From Peribacillus glennii (GTDB lineage: Bacteria; Bacillota; Bacilli; Bacillales; DSM-1321), in assembly GCF_003429105.1 (NCBI RefSeq), contig NZ_QVTD01000008.1, positions 1 to 64,000 on the forward strand: a stretch of 64,000 nt of DNA. The letters are read 5' to 3'. This document shows positions 43,597 through 52,820 of the stretch, piece after piece; position 1 is the first letter of the stretch, and each line of letters starts with the position of its first letter. Made by a program: the position numbers and the translations under genes. Below the pieces are notes generated by a model that was given only the letters and a program-made list of their open reading frames with translations, was not told where the DNA came from and made no database searches.

Positions 43597-46359
43597 ATGA
43601 TGGAGGAAAATACTTTAATTTCTAAAAAGTATTATGAAACATTGCTTGAATCGGATGGCCAGGTGCATCCTATCGAGGCGCTGAGTGATGCTTTTATAGC
43701 CGAGCAGAAGAAAGAAATGCCTGATTTCATGCCGCTTCGTTACGCACAGGGAGAGGTATATTTTCATTATAAAGACTATGAGGCTGCCATTTTTAAATGG
43801 GGAAATGTGATGGGTGAATTGGAGCATTGGGCGAAAAAGAATATTGCTGACGCTTATTATGAGATGGCCATCCTTCCGACAGCTGAAGAAATGTATAAGA
43901 GCATTTCAACTGACAGCCTGGTCCTAAGGTCTGAGGTTGCGCTTCAGCTGTTTTCCCTATACATAGAGGAAGAGAGGTTCGATTTAGCATCGCGTACCAT
44001 TAAGGAAGTTGTTTCATTCCATCCAGATTATCCAAATGTTACTGACCTTGCCCGCGCCTTCTTTGAAGAACAAAAAGATTACAACAGTGCGATCGAACTT
44101 GCAGTGAATGAAAGCATTCGCACTGAATCGCTGCGTTGGTTTGATGCTTTACAGAAATATGTGGATGAAGGCCATACAAAGCAGCTGCCTCCGGAGTATT
44201 TTCTTCAGGTCATGCAAACTGTGTTCAAATCCGATCCCGAGCGGTTTGAGAAACTTGTCCTATCGCTTTGGAGCGTTTATAAAAAACAGAAGGTTTATTT
44301 TTCCTGGCTGGCAGCTCTTAATCATTTCTTCCTGCAGGCAGAAGTTGGCCCGTACGATAATTATCCGGGATTGTCTCTAGCCTTTAAGGATACGTATCTC
44401 GAACTGATAGACGGCAGATATTTCATCAGGGAAATCGAGGGACTCATTCCCGATTTGCTGTCAAATTGGCTAAAGCTTGCTGATGACACCCATTCTTTGT
44501 TTGCAGCAGCTGCTGTTCTTTCCTGGAGTGAAATTTTCCCGGATATAGTGCATTCACTTGCTGTCAGTGATGCAGAAAACCAGCTTTTGAAATCCAAGAA
44601 ATCTATCAATTCCCTCGAGGAATCAAGGGTTTTGTTTGAAGCCATTGAGCTTTGGGCAGGGCAGCGTGAGCTGGAAATAAGCCAAAAGGACAAATGGTTG
44701 GTTCGTGAGCTATTGGATCTTCAGACTAGGCATTTATTGCTTACAGGTACCAGCGGGACTGGCAAATCATCGTTTTTGAATACTGTTCTTGGGGAAGAAA
44801 TCATCCACAATGATACGTCGGCCTTCGTTTTCGTCAAAGACAGCGACCAGTCAGGGATTTTGGAGATTTCCGATAACGAAATGAAGGATGTGCCGGGTCT
44901 GGAGAGCATCTCTATGAGCCGCCGCCAGCGGGATTCCCTTTTTGAAATCAAATTCCCATCCCAATTTTTGCATCAGAATGGTCTATCCCTGATCGATACA
45001 CCCGGATTAAACGGAAGCGATCCTATAAAATATGAGATCTTCAACTTGCTGAACGCGTGTGATGGCCTGCTTTTCGTTCTGGACGCCGAGACGCCGTTCA
45101 CAGACCGCGAACGCGATACCGTGATAGAGATAAAAAGGCAGTCTCCTTATACACAGGTGCATTTCCTTTTAAATAAAATGGATAGGGTATACAACGATCA
45201 GGATGCACTTCGAATCCTTGAAGAAACGACCGCAAGAATACAATCAATTTTGCCCAAGTCGAAAGTATTTGCGTTTTCGGTTGATTACAATAATGGCAAA
45301 AACCTGGACGACTTAGCCCAGTTTCTTTCAACAAACTTCCAAGCTGCAAATCTTGAAGAAGAGCGTGCCGAGAAGCTCTTGTATTTTATCAGGAAAACAC
45401 TCACATCCATGCTGGAGAAACGGGTGGAAATGGAAAACAAGCTGGTTGATTCCATCAATTGGAACGAAGATATGGTTGTTAAGCTGAATGGTGCCATCAA
45501 TCAGGTAAACGATTTGGAAAAAGAAAAGACGAGGATTATCAAAAACTCCTATCGCCAGATCAAAGAAGATGTGAAAAAAGAAGTGAACACGAAAATCCCT
45601 GAAATTCTGCGGGAATGTGCGGAGATGCTTAATGAAGACAGTGACTTCCGCCGGGTGCATATCGATTTGAATGAAGCAATGAATGATCGGATCCAGGAAT
45701 ATATGAACCATACCGTTCTGCCGAAGTTCTATACCTCGCTTAAAGGGTGGATTTCGGAGTCGAAGGAAGAGTTCAGCCAGAGTCAGTACTTTTTAGAGGA
45801 AATGGGCGATGGATTTAACACAATGTACGGCAAAGATCGAATGCATTTGGAATGTGACTTCAGGGTACTTGATGATTGGAGCCGCGACGCAGACCGATTG
45901 ACAAGCGGCACGCATATCGATGACGTAAATATTCTTATGCGGCATACGCCTGCACAATTGCTCCTGAAGAGTGCAGGAAAGTTATTCGGAGCCATTGGCC
46001 AAAATAACACCGCTTTGTATACAAGATATAAAAAGTTTTTGGAGACTCAGGATTACGAGGACGTAACGGCTTCCATCTCCCGTAAATTCCTTTCTCAATT
46101 CGAGTTGTTTGAAAAATCGATTGACCGGGATATTAGCATGTTCTTTAGAAATGCTTTGGGCGTCCTGAATGATGCGGTGGAAGAAGCTCATACTGAAATC
46201 AAAGAAAGCAAGGAATCCCTGGAAAAAATGCGTGAAAAACCTGAATTGATCCGGGATCCGATTAACTTGTTCGAAGTCCGTTTGCGTATGTATGAATGGA
46301 TGCTGAATGCTCGTGATATCAACAATATACCACAGCTTGATTCCGTAAAATCAAGTTGA
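43597..46359 (+). CDS. helical-repeat and dynamin-like GTPase fusion protein
   Basis: A 920-residue cytoplasmic protein in three parts. Residues 1-370 are helical repeats of TPR-like character (MPLRYAQGEVYFHYKDYEAA). Residues 375-600 are a GTPase: G1 GTSGTGKSS at about 384, G3 SLIDTPGLNG at about 467, G4 LLNKMD at about 525, plus a G5-like SVDYNNG. Residues 600-920 are long helices with heptad character, like dynamin stalks. Bacterial dynamin-like proteins remodel membranes under stress or phage attack; no transmembrane paddle is evident here. ATG 43597 has GGAGG six bases upstream. Monogenic, with its own terminator. Confidence 0.8.
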   Translation: MMEENTLISKKYYETLLESDGQVHPIEALSDAFIAEQKKEMPDFMPLRYAQGEVYFHYKDYEAAIFKWGNVMGELEHWAKKNIADAYYEMAILPTAEEMYKSISTDSLVLRSEVALQLFSLYIEEERFDLASRTIKEVVSFHPDYPNVTDLARAFFEEQKDYNSAIELAVNESIRTESLRWFDALQKYVDEGHTKQLPPEYFLQVMQTVFKSDPERFEKLVLSLWSVYKKQKVYFSWLAALNHFFLQAEVGPYDNYPGLSLAFKDTYLELIDGRYFIREIEGLIPDLLSNWLKLADDTHSLFAAAAVLSWSEIFPDIVHSLAVSDAENQLLKSKKSINSLEESRVLFEAIELWAGQRELEISQKDKWLVRELLDLQTRHLLLTGTSGTGKSSFLNTVLGEEIIHNDTSAFVFVKDSDQSGILEISDNEMKDVPGLESISMSRRQRDSLFEIKFPSQFLHQNGLSLIDTPGLNGSDPIKYEIFNLLNACDGLLFVLDAETPFTDRERDTVIEIKRQSPYTQVHFLLNKMDRVYNDQDALRILEETTARIQSILPKSKVFAFSVDYNNGKNLDDLAQFLSTNFQAANLEEERAEKLLYFIRKTLTSMLEKRVEMENKLVDSINWNEDMVVKLNGAINQVNDLEKEKTRIIKNSYRQIKEDVKKEVNTKIPEILRECAEMLNEDSDFRRVHIDLNEAMNDRIQEYMNHTVLPKFYTSLKGWISESKEEFSQSQYFLEEMGDGFNTMYGKDRMHLECDFRVLDDWSRDADRLTSGTHIDDVNILMRHTPAQLLLKSAGKLFGAIGQNNTALYTRYKKFLETQDYEDVTASISRKFLSQFELFEKSIDRDISMFFRNALGVLNDAVEEAHTEIKESKESLEKMREKPELIRDPINLFEVRLRMYEWMLNARDINNIPQLDSVKSS

Positions 46360-46365
46360 CGCGTG

Positions 46366-46395
46366 AGGGGGGAGAGGCATCCCCCCTTATTTTTC
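46366..46395 (+). terminator. terminator of the GTPase gene
   Basis: GGGGGGA pairs with TCCCCCC, followed by TTATTTTT. Confidence 0.8.
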
Positions 46396-46432
46396 ATGGC
46401 ATTAACTTTTGTCCTTTATCGCATTAATCCAT

Positions 46433-46488
46433 TGGGGTAAGACCCCCGTCACGGTAATGTGCTAATCTGTTGGGGGACTGACCCCCAA
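46433..46488. repeat. palindromic intergenic repeat, copy 8
   Basis: TTGGGGTAAGACCCCC on the left and TTGGGGGACTGACCCCCAA on the right flank a middle with CACGGTAATGTGCTAATCTG. It follows the GTPase terminator and precedes the lipase gene. Confidence 0.75.
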
Positions 46489-46561
46489 ACCTGGTAAATT
46501 TTGAATTATCAGATAAGAATTGATAAACTAGTTTTGAGAATATTCTTTGAAGGAGGAATTT

Positions 46562-47821
46562 ATGAAAACGCTACCAAAATTTTGTGCAGTTGTGGGTATT
46601 GTGTTGTGCCTTGTTTTTTCCCAGACGATTTTGGCCTTTGCCAAAGAGGCGGAGCCTGCAAAGAAAAATAGATACCCTATAGTGCTTGTACACGGCCTCA
46701 CTGGCTGGGGAGAAGATGAAATGTCAGGGTTCCGTTATTGGGGAGGGCAACGGGATCTAAATGATTTCCTCAATAGCAAAGGATATAAAGTCTATACTGC
46801 GGCTGTTGGACCTGTATCGAGCAACTGGGACCGGGCCGCGGAGCTTTATGCATTTATTAAAGGGGGAACCGTGGATTATGGGGCAGCCCATGCGAAGAAA
46901 CACGGACACGCACGATTCGGCCGGACTTATAAAGGGCTTTATCCAGGTTGGAACGGCAAGAGCAAAATCCATCTGTTAGGCCATAGTATGGGCGGCCAGA
47001 CATCAAGGATGTTGACGGAATTATTAAGAAGCGGCAGTGCCGAAGAACAAAAGTTTCATAAAAAGTATCCTAAAGAAAAAAAGATTTCAACCCTTTTCCA
47101 GGGCAATAAAAAATGGGTTCACAGCATTGCGACAATTGGAACGCCCCATAATGGGTCCACCTATGCTGACAATATTGATTTATTTATTCCGTTTGTAAAG
47201 GACCTTATACTGGGAATTGGTGTTTTATCTGGACAAGGCCCAACCTCCATGGTATACGATTTCAAGCTGGACCAGTGGGGATTAAAGAAAAAGCCTGATG
47301 AAACCTATGCAGAATATGCTGAAAGGGTATACAACAGCCCTATCTGGAAATCAAGGGACATAAGTGTTCATGATCTATCCACTTATGGAGCGAATGATTT
47401 AAATGCCAAAATGAAAACATACACGGATATGTACTATATTTCATATACCGGGGAAGCGACTTACAAATCACCAGTGTCAGGGCATTATTTGCCGCGTGCT
47501 AACATGCTTCCATTATTTTTTGAGCCAAGCAGGTTCATCGGAAGCTATACGCGAAACCAGTTTGAACCATACATTGATAAAAGTTGGTGGCCGAATGATG
47601 GCCTGGTCAGCGTTAATTCATCTTTATATCCTGCCAAGCACCCTGCCAAATCTTTTAAGGGCGCAATCTTACGGGGCAAGTGGAATTATAAGGCCCCGAA
47701 AGCTCATTGGGACCATATGGATTTAGTAGGTATCGGCAGGACAACAAATAGCTTAAACATGAACCAGGTTGAAGAATTCTATATTTCCATTGCAAAGGAA
47801 CTATCTTCTTTGCCAAAATGA
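46562..47821 (+). CDS. secreted lipase, family I.5-like
   Basis: A 419-residue precursor with a signal peptide (KTLPKFCAVVGIVLCLVFSQ, cleavage probably after AFA near residue 27). It resembles the large thermoalkaliphilic Geobacillus/Staphylococcus-type lipases. The oxyanion segment is PIVLVHGLTGWG, the nucleophile Ser142 lies in LGHSMGGQTSRM, the acid is Asp346 in WWPNDGLVSVNS, and the catalytic His is His382 or His385 in HWDHMDLVG. The insert WGGQRDLNDFLNSKGY and the Asp/His zinc-site region are also family-like. ATG 46562 has AAGGAGG upstream. Hydrolyses triglycerides outside the cell. Confidence 0.9.
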   Translation: MKTLPKFCAVVGIVLCLVFSQTILAFAKEAEPAKKNRYPIVLVHGLTGWGEDEMSGFRYWGGQRDLNDFLNSKGYKVYTAAVGPVSSNWDRAAELYAFIKGGTVDYGAAHAKKHGHARFGRTYKGLYPGWNGKSKIHLLGHSMGGQTSRMLTELLRSGSAEEQKFHKKYPKEKKISTLFQGNKKWVHSIATIGTPHNGSTYADNIDLFIPFVKDLILGIGVLSGQGPTSMVYDFKLDQWGLKKKPDETYAEYAERVYNSPIWKSRDISVHDLSTYGANDLNAKMKTYTDMYYISYTGEATYKSPVSGHYLPRANMLPLFFEPSRFIGSYTRNQFEPYIDKSWWPNDGLVSVNSSLYPAKHPAKSFKGAILRGKWNYKAPKAHWDHMDLVGIGRTTNSLNMNQVEEFYISIAKELSSLPK

Positions 47822-47842
47822 TAGAAATTGATAAGTTATCAT

Positions 47843-47883
47843 TCCCCCCGCCGCATTGCCGCGTTACAGCGGTGGGAGAATGA
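47843..47883. repeat. palindromic intergenic repeat, copy 9 (worn)
   Basis: TTCCCCCCGCCGCATTGCCG then GCGGTGGGAGAATGAC; arms still pair with mismatches. It lies 22 bases after the lipase stop and is the probable lipase terminator. Confidence 0.65.
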
Positions 47884-48017
47884 CACGAAAGCACTAAAGC
47901 ATTTATATTATTTTAAGATAATTTTTCTGATAATAGTATAAACATAAAATCAAGCGTATGATGTATAGGAAGGTACTCCATTTCTGTTAATCTACTATAT
48001 TACTTTAAAGCCGCCTC

Positions 48018-48045
48018 TTTACTAGTATAAAAAAGATGTTATAAT
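48018..48045 (+). promoter_or_regulatory. promoter of the amino acid ABC transporter
   Basis: TTTACT (48018-48023) and TATAAT (48040-48045), 16 bases apart, 59 bases before the ATG. Confidence 0.6.
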
Positions 48046-48103
48046 ACTTTTAAATATACTGATTTGTTGCATGATTATACCGATATGTTGAGGGGGAAAT
48101 TGA

Positions 48104-48925
48104 ATGAAAAAGATAGCGTTATTCACAATGGTGATGGTATTTGCTTTTGTCTTGGCTGCCTGCGGGTCAGAGAAGACGGAAAGTGATGGGAAGGAGACTG
48201 GCGGATCAGCGGCCGATAAGAAAACGGTCAGGGTCGTAACGGATGCGGCTTATGCACCATTCGAGTCAATGAAAGGTGATGAAGTTGTCGGGTTTGATGT
48301 TGACTTCACAAATGCTGTCGCCAAAGAGGCCGGTTATGAGGCGAAAATTGAGCACGTCGGTTGGGATCCATTATTCGTGGAAGTAAAGGATAAAAGGGCG
48401 GACTTGGGTATGTCAGCTATTACAATCAATGACGAGCGTAAGCAAACATATCATTTTTCTGTGCCATATTTCCTATCAACCAATAAAATATTAGTTCCTG
48501 AAGGCAGTGATATCAAATCGGCTGCGGATCTAAAAGGAAAGACAGTCGCTGTGCAGAATGCCACCACGGGTGCGGAAGCGGTTGAAAAGCTATTCGGCAA
48601 AAACAATAAAGATATGAAGAAATTTGAAAATACGAATCTTGCGATCATGGAGCTGAAAAGCGGCGGAGCAGATGCAGTTGTTGCCGACAATACTGTCATT
48701 GAAGAGTACGCCAAGAATAACCCGAAAGACAAACTGGTCGTCATTGAGGACAGCAATGCATTCGAATCCGAGTTTTATGGACTAATGTTCCCGAAGGATA
48801 GCAAAATTAAAGCAGATTTTGATGAAGCCATTAAAAAGATAATAGAAAACGGTACGTATGCAGAAATCTATAAAAAGTGGTTCAAGGTAGATCCGGATCT
48901 TGATAAATTAAAAGAACAACAATAA
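48104..48925 (+). CDS. polar amino acid ABC transporter, substrate-binding lipoprotein
   Basis: A 273-residue family 3 solute-binding protein. The lipobox FVLAAC puts the lipidated cysteine at residue 20, anchoring it to the outer face of the membrane. The fold begins TVRVVTDAAYAPFESMKGDE and includes GFDVDFTNAVAKEAGYEAKI, as in GlnH/ArtP proteins. Basic or polar amino acids are likely ligands, but which cannot be told. AGGGGGA precedes ATG 48104. A terminator-like hairpin separates it from the permease gene, which should keep the binding protein in excess. Confidence 0.92.
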   Translation: MKKIALFTMVMVFAFVLAACGSEKTESDGKETGGSAADKKTVRVVTDAAYAPFESMKGDEVVGFDVDFTNAVAKEAGYEAKIEHVGWDPLFVEVKDKRADLGMSAITINDERKQTYHFSVPYFLSTNKILVPEGSDIKSAADLKGKTVAVQNATTGAEAVEKLFGKNNKDMKKFENTNLAIMELKSGGADAVVADNTVIEEYAKNNPKDKLVVIEDSNAFESEFYGLMFPKDSKIKADFDEAIKKIIENGTYAEIYKKWFKVDPDLDKLKEQQ

Positions 48926-48932
48926 GAAACAG

Positions 48933-48969
48933 AAAATTGCGTAGCCCATACATGTGTTACGCAATTTTT
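48933..48969 (+). terminator. partial terminator inside the amino acid ABC operon
   Basis: A perfect 11-pair stem AAAATTGCGTA/TACGCAATTTT ending in T. Placed between binding-protein and permease genes, it should attenuate rather than end transcription. Confidence 0.75.
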
Positions 48970-48991
48970 GACTATCTGGGGGAGAAAACAA

Positions 48992-49648
48992 ATGGATTTT
49001 CGCTTTGATATTATTGTGGAATATGCCCCTTTCTTTTTAAAGGGAACACTGCTCACCATTGGCCTGTCACTGGCAGGTATCGCAATCGGCACCATTCTTG
49101 GCTTATTCATTGGGTTGGGGAAAATGCTGAAGAACCGGTGGCTGTCATTTCCGTTTGAATGCTACATAACGATTTTTAGGGGAACACCCCTCATGGTTCA
49201 GATCTTATTAATACATTTTGCAGTTGTGCCATTTATTATTGACGACACCAATGGCATTGCGGCAGCCATCATCGCCCTTTCATTGAATGCGGCTGCGTAT
49301 ATTGCCGAGATTTTCCGTGCAGGGATCCTGTCCATTGATAAAGGGCAAATGGAAGCGGCCCGTTCGTTGGGGATGAACCATGTACAGGCTATGAGATATA
49401 TCATTTTGCCGCAAGCATCCAAAAGGATGATACCGCCGCTGGGAAATGAATTCATTATATTGATAAAAGATTCCTCATTGGCCTCGCTAGTTGCAGCACC
49501 AGAAATCATGTATTGGGGACGGGCCATGAACGGACAATATTTCGCAGTATGGGAGCCATACCTGACCGCTGCAGTTATCTATCTATTATTAACACTCTCG
49601 TTAAGCTATTTATTACACCGTTTGGAAAGAAGGCTGGCAACGGAATGA
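48992..49648 (+). CDS. polar amino acid ABC transporter, permease
   Basis: A 218-residue HisM/GlnP-type permease with about five helices. The EAA loop that contacts the ATPase is visible as [23 protein letters not shown] 48992 has GGGGGAG seven bases upstream and is eight codons inside the longest frame. It overlaps the ATPase gene by four bases (ATGA). Confidence 0.92.
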   Translation: MDFRFDIIVEYAPFFLKGTLLTIGLSLAGIAIGTILGLFIGLGKMLKNRWLSFPFECYITIFRGTPLMVQILLIHFAVVPFIIDDTNGIAAAIIALSLNAAAYIAEIFRAGILSIDKGQMEAARSLGMNHVQAMRYIILPQASKRMIPPLGNEFIILIKDSSLASLVAAPEIMYWGRAMNGQYFAVWEPYLTAAVIYLLLTLSLSYLLHRLERRLATE

Positions 49649-50367
49649 TCAGGGTAGAGAAACTGAAAAAATCATTTGGGACAAACGAGGTTTTAAGAGA
49701 TATTAATATTTCCATCCAGCCACAAGAGGTGGTCGTTGTTATCGGTCCTTCCGGTTCAGGAAAATCGACATTCCTTAGATGCATTAACAGGCTTGAAACG
49801 ATTACTGAAGGACATATATACATAGAAGACAAAGATATCACCGATAAAAAAACAGATATCAATAAAATCAGGGAAAATGTGGGAATGGTGTTTCAGCAAT
49901 TTAACCTGTTCCCGCATAAAACAGTGATAGAAAATATCATGATCTCTCCTTTGAAAGTGAAAAAAGCAAAGGAATCCGAAGCGAAAGAAAAAGGCATGGC
50001 GTTGCTGCGGAAGGTAGGACTTGAAGAAAAGGCGAATGTGTATCCTGATTCTTTATCCGGCGGACAAAAGCAGCGTGTCGCAATTGCGAGGGCACTTGCC
50101 ATGGAGCCGAAGATTATGCTGTTCGATGAGCCCACTTCCGCTCTTGACCCTGAAATGGTGGGAGAGGTTCTTGAAGTCATGAAGCAGCTCGCGAAGGAAG
50201 GGATGACAATGGTCGTGGTCACACATGAAATGGGCTTCGCGCGTGAAGTGGGTGACAGGGTCATCTTTATGGATGGCGGTTATATTGTAGAAGAGAATAT
50301 TCCTGCCGAACTTTTTGGAAATCCGCAGAACGAAAGAACCAAGTTATTCTTGGGTAAAGTTTTATAG
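49645..50367 (+). CDS. polar amino acid ABC transporter, ATPase
   Basis: A 240-residue GlnQ/ArtR-type ATPase. Walker A is [10 protein letters not shown]-loop [12 protein letters not shown], signature LSGGQKQR, Walker [14 protein letters not shown] and switch [11 protein letters not shown] 49645 overlaps the permease stop. Completes the three-gene uptake system and is followed by a strong terminator. Confidence 0.95.
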   Translation: MIRVEKLKKSFGTNEVLRDINISIQPQEVVVVIGPSGSGKSTFLRCINRLETITEGHIYIEDKDITDKKTDINKIRENVGMVFQQFNLFPHKTVIENIMISPLKVKKAKESEAKEKGMALLRKVGLEEKANVYPDSLSGGQKQRVAIARALAMEPKIMLFDEPTSALDPEMVGEVLEVMKQLAKEGMTMVVVTHEMGFAREVGDRVIFMDGGYIVEENIPAELFGNPQNERTKLFLGKVL

Positions 50368-50417
50368 AATCATTGACCCGCTACTCTTATTAAAAGAACT
50401 TGGAATGAAACAACCAA

Positions 50418-50457
50418 AAACAAACCCTTGAGATTTTCACTCAAGGGTTTGTTTTAT
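50418..50457. terminator. bidirectional terminator between ABC and nadR
   Basis: AAACAAACCCTTGAG pairs with CTCAAGGGTTTGTTT around a short loop, with A and T tracts on either side. It overlaps the last codons of the minus-strand nadR gene. Confidence 0.85.
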
Positions 50458-51497
50458 TGGCGGCCTTCCAATAATCGATTAACATAAAAAACCGCTTTTT
50501 CAAGCCTTTCCCCGTAGGTTCCGCTAATCGTTTTATATGTCACTCCATGATTCGCCAACAGGCTTTTCAACAGTTTATTATTCTCTTCCCGCTTTTTTTG
50601 TTCCCCGAAGCTCCTGGTGCCGTCATCCACCCATTTGACATCCGGTTCGAGAAAAAGCCATAAATCATAATGCTGCTGCTTTGCTATCTCATCAACGATT
50701 GGCTGGCGTATTCCTAAGTATGCCATTGAAAAGAACTGGGTAACAATCGCCTCGGTATCAATAAATATAACCCGGTTGGCATCTTTTAATTTTCTGTTTT
50801 CATTACGTTTGTGTTCGAAGGCGATTTCCGGATAATCCGCGGCTATCGTTATATCCTCGCAGCTCCCAAGCCTGTCGTAAAAGTTGCGGCCAAATTCCTC
50901 GACATAAACGGTATTAAACAGATTCGCGAGATTCCTGACCATTGTACTCTTCCCGCAAGACTCTGTGCCTACGACCACGACTTTTTTCACAAAATAGGGC
51001 CGGACTACAGAAGGCACCATGTCCCAATTTTTTAAAATGCCCTTGGTTCGTAATGCAGTGCCGGAAATCGGATATGTTTTTCTCTCGGGGTCAAGGACGA
51101 TATGTTCGGCATTTGGATAAAGCCTATGGAATATGGGGGTATAAGAGTGTTCCGAACTGAACACGGTATTAATCGCCTTACCGACAACCTTTTTAATGGC
51201 TTCAGCACCTTTATCCCAATCTGAGGGAGAACCTGTTTGCTCATCATATACTTCATGAACGAAAACATGCTCCATGTCCTTTGTCAACTGGACCCACCAG
51301 CGCACCCTCATCGTATGAGGCACATAATCAAGAACACCATCTGAATCACATAATTCCTTTTCGTACAAAGGATCATGGGAGACAATGACATGCAGCTCAT
51401 CAACCATGGAAGAGGCTTGGATCATCGCATATACATGCCCCATATGGGGACAAGGGAGAAACTTCCCCCCATACATACCGACTTTGCCTATTGTCAT
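50454..51497 (-). CDS. nadR: NadR-type NMN adenylyltransferase / ribosylnicotinamide kinase
   Basis: A 347-residue two-domain enzyme. The N-terminal nucleotidyltransferase has GGKFLPCPHMGHVYAM (the HxGH site) and ISGTALR, and would make NAD from NMN. The C-terminal kinase begins VVVVGTESCGKSTMVRNLAN with its P-loop and phosphorylates nicotinamide riboside. It lacks the N-terminal DNA-binding domain of enterobacterial NadR, so it is enzymatic only. Its start overlaps the pnuC stop by four bases, tying riboside import to its phosphorylation. Confidence 0.9.
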   Translation of the reverse strand: MTIGKVGMYGGKFLPCPHMGHVYAMIQASSMVDELHVIVSHDPLYEKELCDSDGVLDYVPHTMRVRWWVQLTKDMEHVFVHEVYDEQTGSPSDWDKGAEAIKKVVGKAINTVFSSEHSYTPIFHRLYPNAEHIVLDPERKTYPISGTALRTKGILKNWDMVPSVVRPYFVKKVVVVGTESCGKSTMVRNLANLFNTVYVEEFGRNFYDRLGSCEDITIAADYPEIAFEHKRNENRKLKDANRVIFIDTEAIVTQFFSMAYLGIRQPIVDEIAKQQHYDLWLFLEPDVKWVDDGTRSFGEQKKREENNKLLKSLLANHGVTYKTISGTYGERLEKAVFYVNRLLEGRQ

Positions 51498-52177
51498 GCT
51501 GCTGCCTCCTGGGTTTCATATAGTTTCATCCAATTGTAATAACCATATATGCTGTTGCATAAGAACGCCGTCCACATCACGAGCATAGAATAATCATTCC
51601 CGCCCTGTGAGAGGAGGGTAATAAGCCAAAGTACAATAGAAAGAACATTCACCGCAATCCAAAGAAGCCACTGTTCTGCATATCTTCTTAACATCAGGAT
51701 TTGGGCGGTAACTGAGAGAACTATTGTTAATGAATCAATGTAAGGGCTCGCACCGCCTATCATCTTGAGGAATATGCCGTACAATACAGATGACACAGCT
51801 ATGGCTGCAGCAAGTAAATACCAGCCTTTTGCAGTTATCCGCTTCACCCTCACATCTTCGCCCCTAATACTGTCCCTTGTCTGATTCTTTTTCCAAAGAT
51901 AAATCCCGATAAATTGGATAGGGAAATAAAAAAGTCCATTCAGCATCGCCTCGCCGTATAAATCATAAGAATAGGAAATGTAAGCATATGTACCGGTTTG
52001 GATGATGCCGAAATAATAGTTTGCTATTTTTCCTTTGGCGACCAAAACTACACAGAGCATTCCCGTAACGGAGGATATAAGGCCAAGTAACGAGTCATCC
52101 CAGGCAAAAAACAGATAAATGGTTATCAGGGTAAAAGTAAGTAACCAAATTTTTTCAAATAATGTCCAATCCTTCAT
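51494..52177 (-). CDS. pnuC: nicotinamide riboside transporter
   Basis: A 227-residue PnuC-family membrane protein with about seven helices. Family features are YFGIIQTGTYAYISYSYDLY, NGLFYFPIQFIGIYLWKKNQ and the late QWLLWIAVNVLSIVLW. It moves nicotinamide riboside by facilitated diffusion, trapped by the kinase encoded next. ATG 52177 is preferred to ATG 52192 because GGAGA lies nine bases before it. First gene of the two-gene operon. Confidence 0.92.
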   Translation of the reverse strand: MKDWTLFEKIWLLTFTLITIYLFFAWDDSLLGLISSVTGMLCVVLVAKGKIANYYFGIIQTGTYAYISYSYDLYGEAMLNGLFYFPIQFIGIYLWKKNQTRDSIRGEDVRVKRITAKGWYLLAAAIAVSSVLYGIFLKMIGGASPYIDSLTIVLSVTAQILMLRRYAEQWLLWIAVNVLSIVLWLITLLSQGGNDYSMLVMWTAFLCNSIYGYYNWMKLYETQEAAA

Positions 52178-52211
52178 GTCAATATTCTCCATAATTAAGT
52201 TTTTATTCCTT

Positions 52212-52220
52212 ATTATACCA
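52212..52220 (-). promoter_or_regulatory. extended -10 element upstream of pnuC
   Basis: TGGTATAAT on the minus strand fits an extended -10 (TGnTATAAT), about 35 bases before the start codon. No good -35 accompanies it, as can be the case for extended promoters. Confidence 0.5.
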
Positions 52221-52279
52221 TGCAGGGAGTACTGTGCATTCTATATCTTCATTCAGGAAAGAAAAGAGGTTCATAAGGA

Positions 52280-52322
52280 AAAGGCCGGACCCCATTCTTA
52301 CAATATGGGTATTCCGGCCTTT
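52280..52322 (-). terminator. terminator of the 52461 gene
   Basis: AAAGGCCGG pairs with CCGGCCTTT, with an inner CCCAT/ATGGG stem, and TTTTCC follows on the minus strand. Confidence 0.65.
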
Positions 52323-52460
52323 GGTACTGCTAAGAGGTTGGTATTACTATTAATCCGTTTCCATACATTAAAGTAGCAGAATATCAGTTATTCACGGAAA
52401 ATAAGGCAATCATTGTACTAGAATCCCGCTTGCAGCGTTAAAAGAATAAGTGACTGGTTT

Positions 52461-52820
52461 TCACTTGAATTTTTGAATTTCCTCATCCTGCATGAATTTG
52501 TCTTCTTCCAATATCCCAATCTCTTCGATAAAGCGTCTTGCTTCGGCATCTCCTAATTTATATATGATGGCATATATTTTTTTAATGCTTTGGTCGTATA
52601 AATCATTCGCGGGATCCTTATGATATTCGACATATGGTATATGCGACCGGATATATGCCTGCATATCCGCTGTGTAGCTTTCATCCAAACACGATTTTAA
52701 TTCATGCAGCTCTTCATCTGTCGCTTCTATTTTAAAGCTTGGGTTCTCTTCGAAAGCCGGGCGGTCAAGCACATCACCGCTAACTAGGTCCACATAATAC
52801 GTATTCTTCACTGGATTCAA
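52461..52820 (-). CDS. conserved hypothetical protein
   Basis: A 119-residue soluble acidic protein (NPVKNTYYVDLVSGDVLDRP, DEELHELKSCLDESYTADMQ, KKIYAIIYKLGDAEARRFIE). TTG 52820 is preferred to GTG 52829 because TTAGGAG is eight bases upstream and overlaps the GTG. Proteins of this type occur in many Bacillus without assigned role; I do not recognise a named family. Confidence 0.65.
   Translation of the reverse strand: MNPVKNTYYVDLVSGDVLDRPAFEENPSFKIEATDEELHELKSCLDESYTADMQAYIRSHIPYVEYHKDPANDLYDQSIKKIYAIIYKLGDAEARRFIEEIGILEEDKFMQDEEIQKFK

Noticed and set aside
43597..46359. Two-gene dynamin pair or toxin-like defence island around the GTPase
   Set aside because: Neighbours are a small hypothetical gene and a secreted lipase, both separated by terminators and repeats; there is no second GTPase or nuclease.
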